A stretch of DNA of 64,000 nt from Trema orientale (lineage: Eukaryota > Streptophyta > Magnoliopsida > Rosales > Cannabaceae): positions 797,904 to 861,903 of the forward strand of contig JXTC01000005.1 of the NCBI GenBank assembly GCA_002914845.1. The letters run 5' to 3'. The position numbers and the translations under genes were made by a program. Positions within the stretch are counted from its first letter, which is position 1. Each line of letters starts with the position of its first letter. This document shows, in pieces, positions 59,291 to 64,000 of this stretch. The notes beneath the pieces are model-generated. The model saw only the letters and a list, made by a program, of their open reading frames with translations. It did not search any database and was not told the DNA's origin.

Positions 59291-62200
59291 TTACTCACAA
59301 TTCATTGCATCAGAAGCAGCTTCTTTTGGAGCTTTTCCATTATCACAATCAATTTGATTATCCAAATCAGCTTTAATCAGCAAGGAACTCTCGCTAAGAC
59401 CATTTAAACTAGAGGCAGGTACGTCTGGATTTTCCATGACTTCCTCGGAGGCATTCTCAGCTAAAGTTTCCCTACAAGGTACAAGACAGGCATTGGCAAT
59501 ATTCTGGGAATCATCTGTACCATCTCCATTCAAAGACTCGGTATTATCTTTGAGAGAAGAATCTAAAACTTGATTATTTTCCTCACTGATAATATACTGG
59601 GAGTCATCCGTACCATCTTCTTTCGAAGACTCGGAATTGTCTTTGAGAGAAGAATCCAAAACTTGATTATTTTCCTTACAGGCGGCACCATCTTCGTTCA
59701 AAGACTTGGTATTATCTTTGAGAGAAGAATCCAAAACTTGATTATTTTCCTTACAGGCAACGTTCTGAGGATCATCTGTACCATCTTCTTTCAAAGAGAC
59801 CGAATTGTCTTTGCGAGAAGAATTGAAAACTTGATTATTTTCCTTGCATAGAACATTGCCTTCAGGGGGAGACAGGCATTTACTTTCTGAAACACATTTG
59901 GCCCCAGAGTGAGATTCAAAAAGCATAGTCCCCTCATTTGAAACTCGAGTTTTCATTTCACAGGAAGCTTCATTAGAACTGCTCATCAAGGAAGTTTCCT
60001 TTAAAGAAACATCTGGACCATGGGACAAAGACTCGTTGCTTTCTGGAAGATCTGATACAGGTTTATTTTCCACCACTAAAGCATCATGAATCATTTTAGA
60101 AGGAGACAGATTCATTCGCTCAGATGTAGCTCCACAGATTTTGGCCTTAGGAGAGTCATTACATGTGGTCTTTTTGATAGGATCTGGATTCTTATGTTCA
60201 GGAGAGGCATTTAACGAACCACTCAACAAAGGAGTATCATTGGACACATCCACAAACTGCGAACCAGATTCCACCACAGCAACTTCTTCAGTTGTGTCAT
60301 TAGAATGATGTACATCAGTATCATCATCACACCCACGAGGATCACTCTTAGTTGAGGAATCAATATCTGATTTAACTGCCACCTCAGGCTTAATACACGG
60401 CTTATCTTCGCATTCCATTTGCTTCATACCTAGTAAAGGGCGAAACAACAAAAAAATAGGGAAATCAAGCTACAGAACCAAAAAGAAAAATGCCGTAAAT
60501 GGAAAGTCAATAAACAGCAGTAGACCAAACCTTTACTGGGGATCACGTTCGCCTCATGTTCTTGCTCCCCAAGGAGCTTTTGTAGCATGTCTATCCCAGG
60601 GAACACCAACATATTTATAGCTCTCATTTCTCGTTTGAGCGCTTCCTCAAGAGGAGTGAAACCAAAAGCTACTGTCCATGTATGTGTGAGTTCTGAAATT
60701 GCAGGGATAATCAATTTCTCAACCTTGAGAGAACACAGAGCCTTCAAAATATGGGAGAGAAAATAAATCAGAGCCACACAAGAAATAAAGCAAACTCAGG
60801 TTGAGAGAGAACAAAAAAGAATTCTTCTTTCAGTTTTCTAAATAATAGAAAAGATTCCAATTACTTACGGATTCAATGGCACAGAAAAGTCGACGGCACA
60901 TCCCTTGACGCCTATATATATGGCGAGTTCCAATGAATGGCATCTCTGCTAACTTAGTCCCATGGAACCTAACCAGGAAAGAAACCATGACAGTAAATTC
61001 TGAGATTTCAGAATCAAAACAAACACATAACCTAAGTAGATAACAAACGATCTTATCCGAAATACATGTGCCCATGGACACGCAAAATAATTCTAGGAGC
61101 ATATTCACACACACAAACAGTGAAATCGAAATACATACAAAATTTGCTCAAAAAGGTTCTAAGGTACCAACTAATTTCTATTTTTTTTTTTTTTCGGGGG
61201 GGGGGGGGAGGAGGGAGGGGGGGTTGTGTTGGGTTGTGTGGTAGTTGAAGAACTAGTGACACTGACAAACAGAAACATTAAACAAATGAAAAGACTTATA
61301 AACAATACATGCATAAATAACGCAACAAATGAGATAATGTACATTCTAAAAAGTAAGAGCATGTATAATAGCTAGTAGCCTAGAAATGACCACTGAATTT
61401 AGTTCATAGTACCTGATAGATGCAGCACAAATTAATTCATCACCCCTTTCCAAAATAGCAGCGTAGAAGCCACCATAATTTATTCTATTAAAGTTTGATC
61501 TGCAAGGCCAAAATTAGCCGTGAATATTAGCTACTGACAAACATTAAATAACTTGACATAAATCAAGGTAATTGAAAAACCAGGGTAGGTGGGACGTTAA
61601 AAATGCTGAAATTTCTTCCAAGGACATAAAGGGGAAACGGATAGAACATTATCAGGTATGTTTTAAGTAAAGAAAGTTTATACTAGCGTGTTCACAAGCA
61701 GCAATCCCAAAATGCTTGCATTTCCCATTAAGTATTCAATTTCCTTTTAAATGTTTACTTTAAGTCGACTGTTCTAGAATCAAACTGTCAAAGTTAATCA
61801 TCCAATCTCTAAAAACAAACAGAAAGCCACAAAATTCATAAAACTGAATTTCAGCCAGAAATGAAAACTAGCACTTACCCACAATTATAAAGAACATTAC
61901 GAATTAAATTGATCCCACTTCTCCTGTCGACAATGGGCAAAAAACATTCATCCATAATAGTCATAGCAACAGCGAGCTTTGAATTGCATTCCACTCTCTG
62001 AGGAACCCCTCGATGAGCAAAATCAGAGTCTTCATCTGTTCTACGAATGAGAGACCATGAATATCCTGCTTCCAAATCATGTTTGATCCCAATAAACTTC
62101 TGCAAATGCTCAAAGAGCTAAAACGGAAAAAAAATCAGAATTCAGAATCATTTTTTAAAAATACAATGCAAACTTTCAAATTTTGATGAAAACGTTCCTG

Positions 62201-64000
62201 AAACTACATAAAAAATAATAATGACAATAAATACAAGGAATCAATTCACGAAACAAAATTTGCATGTGTGCCTGCTTCATTTGCAGGAAAAACTATAAGG
62301 CAAAAAGGATTTTCAGTAGAAAACTCTACTAATAATAATTGTCAATCCATTATTGTTTAGAACAGATTCAAACCCAACCTCCATCAGAAATACTTGAGTC
62401 TCCAGATATCCAGATACCCTACATATCTAAATACCTAATAACAAATTGCAACCCAGAAGTTCACGTATTATAAACACATATACTGGTATTAGGCTATACA
62501 TACATACACATATATAGATACGTACAGATAAGCATGCATGGAGGTCAAACATACGCAAGTACATGCACATATATAAAACCAATTCACTAATAGATGCAAG
62601 CAATGAGTTTGTTGATATTGGTATGTGATTCAACATTACAACCTTTACTTTAAAAGAAAAAAGATGTAATTAAATCGAGAAAATGCTGGAAAACCTAAAT
62701 TTAGTGTACCTCTTTACATTTCTGCCCACAAAAAGATGCGCCTCCACTATTGCAATCAACAGAGCTGACATCAATATCTGGAACACAAGAGTTGTGATCT
62801 ACAAACAAACAGGGCATGAAAAAGGGATCAGTGAAAAACAGAACAAAATAAGCAGATTCACAATAAAGAAATGTTTATAGCAAAGGAATCAAAAGATGAT
62901 TACATTTTTTTTCACAGAGACTGCAAGTAAGAAGAGTTGTATCATCCTCATCACCGACATTCTCACTCGCAATCCCACAAAATTTGCACGTACAATTTGG
63001 ACAGTGCCAATCCCCAGGGGGAAGCATCTGCAATGATAATTAAGATACAATACACAATGACTACGCATTGAATATTCCTTCAAGACTTGAGGATATACCC
63101 CAAACAAACACAGTATAAATTAAAGTCAATATTAATGTTCAGAGTACCTGTATACCCAAGCAGCTCTGATGAAAGGTTGATGGACAACCATCACAACAGA
63201 TCAAATCCCCACCATCTCCACAGATGCCGCAAGTATCGTCATTTGGATCATCACCGTCAGTATCTACAGAGTGAAAACCAATATTTTCTGAGTCCTCTTG
63301 CCTATTCCATGCATCCATCTGGCATTGCAGAAGAGAAACCCCAGAGTCCAAAAATATGTTTTGATATGGCTGACGCAATTTGCTTCCAGCATGAATCTCA
63401 AATTTTGAAATGGTCAAAATTTTACTACAGCAACCACAATGAATTCCATCTCTTGTAATCCAGCCCTCAAGCATTACTCGTGTCCTTCGGCGATTCTTGT
63501 ACTGCACTTTTTGGCTCAACTGCACAGTTCCTGAGTCAATCAGCCAGGAAAGCAAAGTCCTTTTCCCAGTATATGGAACAAACCCATCAGTTTCTGAATT
63601 TAGCCCCTTGTTAGAACTACGAACCAACAAAGTACATCTTCCAAGTTTTCTGCTCTTTCTTCCATGTAGCATACTAGGATTGGATCCAGAGGCTACTTTT
63701 TCATCAGCATCATGCAAATGATGAGAAGAATTCTGACCATTTGAGTTCCCACTCACAAAACCATTTTCATTCATTCTATTCTTAAATGATCTGCCACCCT
63801 GCTTTATAAAAGAGCTTAGTTTCTCATCATGACTAAAGCTATCCATGCTTTCCGAACCCTGCCTGGTAGTTTTAGATCTTTTCACACGTTTTTCTTTTGC
63901 ATTCTCACTGTCGCTTCCATCTCTTTGCTTCTTTTTCATTTCCTTCTCAATCTTCTTTCTGGTCTTTCTTGTCAATTGACAAAGGTCCTCGTCAGCTATA
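59291..64000 (-). CDS. PHD-finger / GNAT acyltransferase-like chromatin protein, C-terminal part
   Basis: Partial; the N-terminus lies right of the window. Exons: 63148->64000, 62904-63027, 62710-62798, 61879-62117, 61413-61499, 60869-60968, 60531-60741, 59291-60429, about 947 codons. In order: a Lys-rich stretch; a region like the Tify-binding domain ([35 protein letters not shown]); a PHD finger ([21 protein letters not shown] ending DWHCPNC, split over two exons); a second Cys/His set ([18 protein letters not shown]); a GNAT-like domain ([51 protein letters not shown]); and a long acidic Ser/Asn/Asp-rich tail with four tandem repeats. Relatives include Arabidopsis IDM1 and At4g14920; IDM1 acetylates histone H3 to promote active DNA demethylation. 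Activity here is unproven. A GTGAGTAAG sequence overlaps the stop, so an extra 3' exon cannot be excluded. Confidence 0.9.
59490..59848 (-). repeat. Four-copy in-frame tandem repeat in the PHD/GNAT gene tail
   Basis: Four protein repeats of about 25-32 residues, consensus [15 protein letters not shown] followed by (S/T)[13 protein letters not shown]. On the plus strand the sequence AACTTGATTATTTTCC recurs near 59570, 59660, 59733 and 59829. The second copy is shorter. The region is polar and acidic and is likely disordered. Confidence 0.9.
61181..61234. repeat. T14-C-G13 block with further G-runs (G-quadruplex candidate)
   Basis: T14 (61181-61194), C, G13 (61196-61208), then AGGAGGGAGGGGGGG and TTGTGTTGGG. 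At least four G-runs of three or more lie within 40 bases on the plus strand. It is in an intron of the PHD/GNAT gene between the exons at 60869-60968 and 61413-61499; the transcript carries the C-rich strand. Confidence 0.8.

Noticed and set aside
59000-59293. Extra 3' coding exon of the PHD/GNAT gene after the GTGAGTAAG overlapping its stop
   Set aside because: The frame ends in a clear TAA, and no downstream minus-strand segment reads like a continuation. Kept only as a caveat.

Overview
This is a stretch of plant nuclear DNA. Genes are split by GT-AG introns, several products carry chloroplast or mitochondrial targeting sequences, and the spacers are AT-rich and full of microsatellites, poly(A) runs and small non-autonomous transposons. 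The protein sequences point to a eudicot; I cannot name the species. There are no operons, CRISPR arrays, phage or bacterial insertion sequences. I rebuilt the exon structures by hand from splice sites and reading-frame phase, and every complete gene sums to a whole number of codons.

Layout, left to right: 3' end of an SMP-type LEA gene (+); an OVATE-family repressor (+); plastid SECE1 (+); prefoldin subunit 2 (-); the splicing factor DOT2/SART1 (+, 12 coding exons); a cytosolic O-acetylserine(thiol)lyase (-, 10 exons); plastid ferredoxin FdC1 (+, one exon); an organelle-type L18 protein (-); a FRIGIDA-like protein (-); an XS-domain protein with very long introns (-); 40S ribosomal protein S18 (-); PSB27-H2/LPA19 for photosystem II assembly (+); imidazoleglycerol-phosphate dehydratase of histidine synthesis (-, 8 exons); and the C-terminal part of a PHD-finger/GNAT chromatin protein (-) that runs off the right edge.

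The genes are mostly housekeeping genes and do not form a pathway. Their order is informative. As I recall Arabidopsis gene order, the window interleaves genes from two duplicated Arabidopsis blocks (around At3g22425-At3g22500 and At4g14860-At4g14920). It therefore looks like the less fractionated ancestral order, with DOT2, RPS18 and PSB27-H2 as genes foreign to both blocks.

The spacers and introns hold most of the unusual structure: a four-copy family of foldback MITEs with 9-bp target-site duplications, a separate 153-bp foldback element next to one of them upstream of DOT2, a hAT-like 478-bp element, a roughly 890-bp Mutator-like element, a tRNA-derived SINE in an XS-gene intron, a SINE-like hairpin in a DOT2 intron, a long G-run, and several 33-39 bp tandem duplications. 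I found no new multi-gene biological system and do not claim one.
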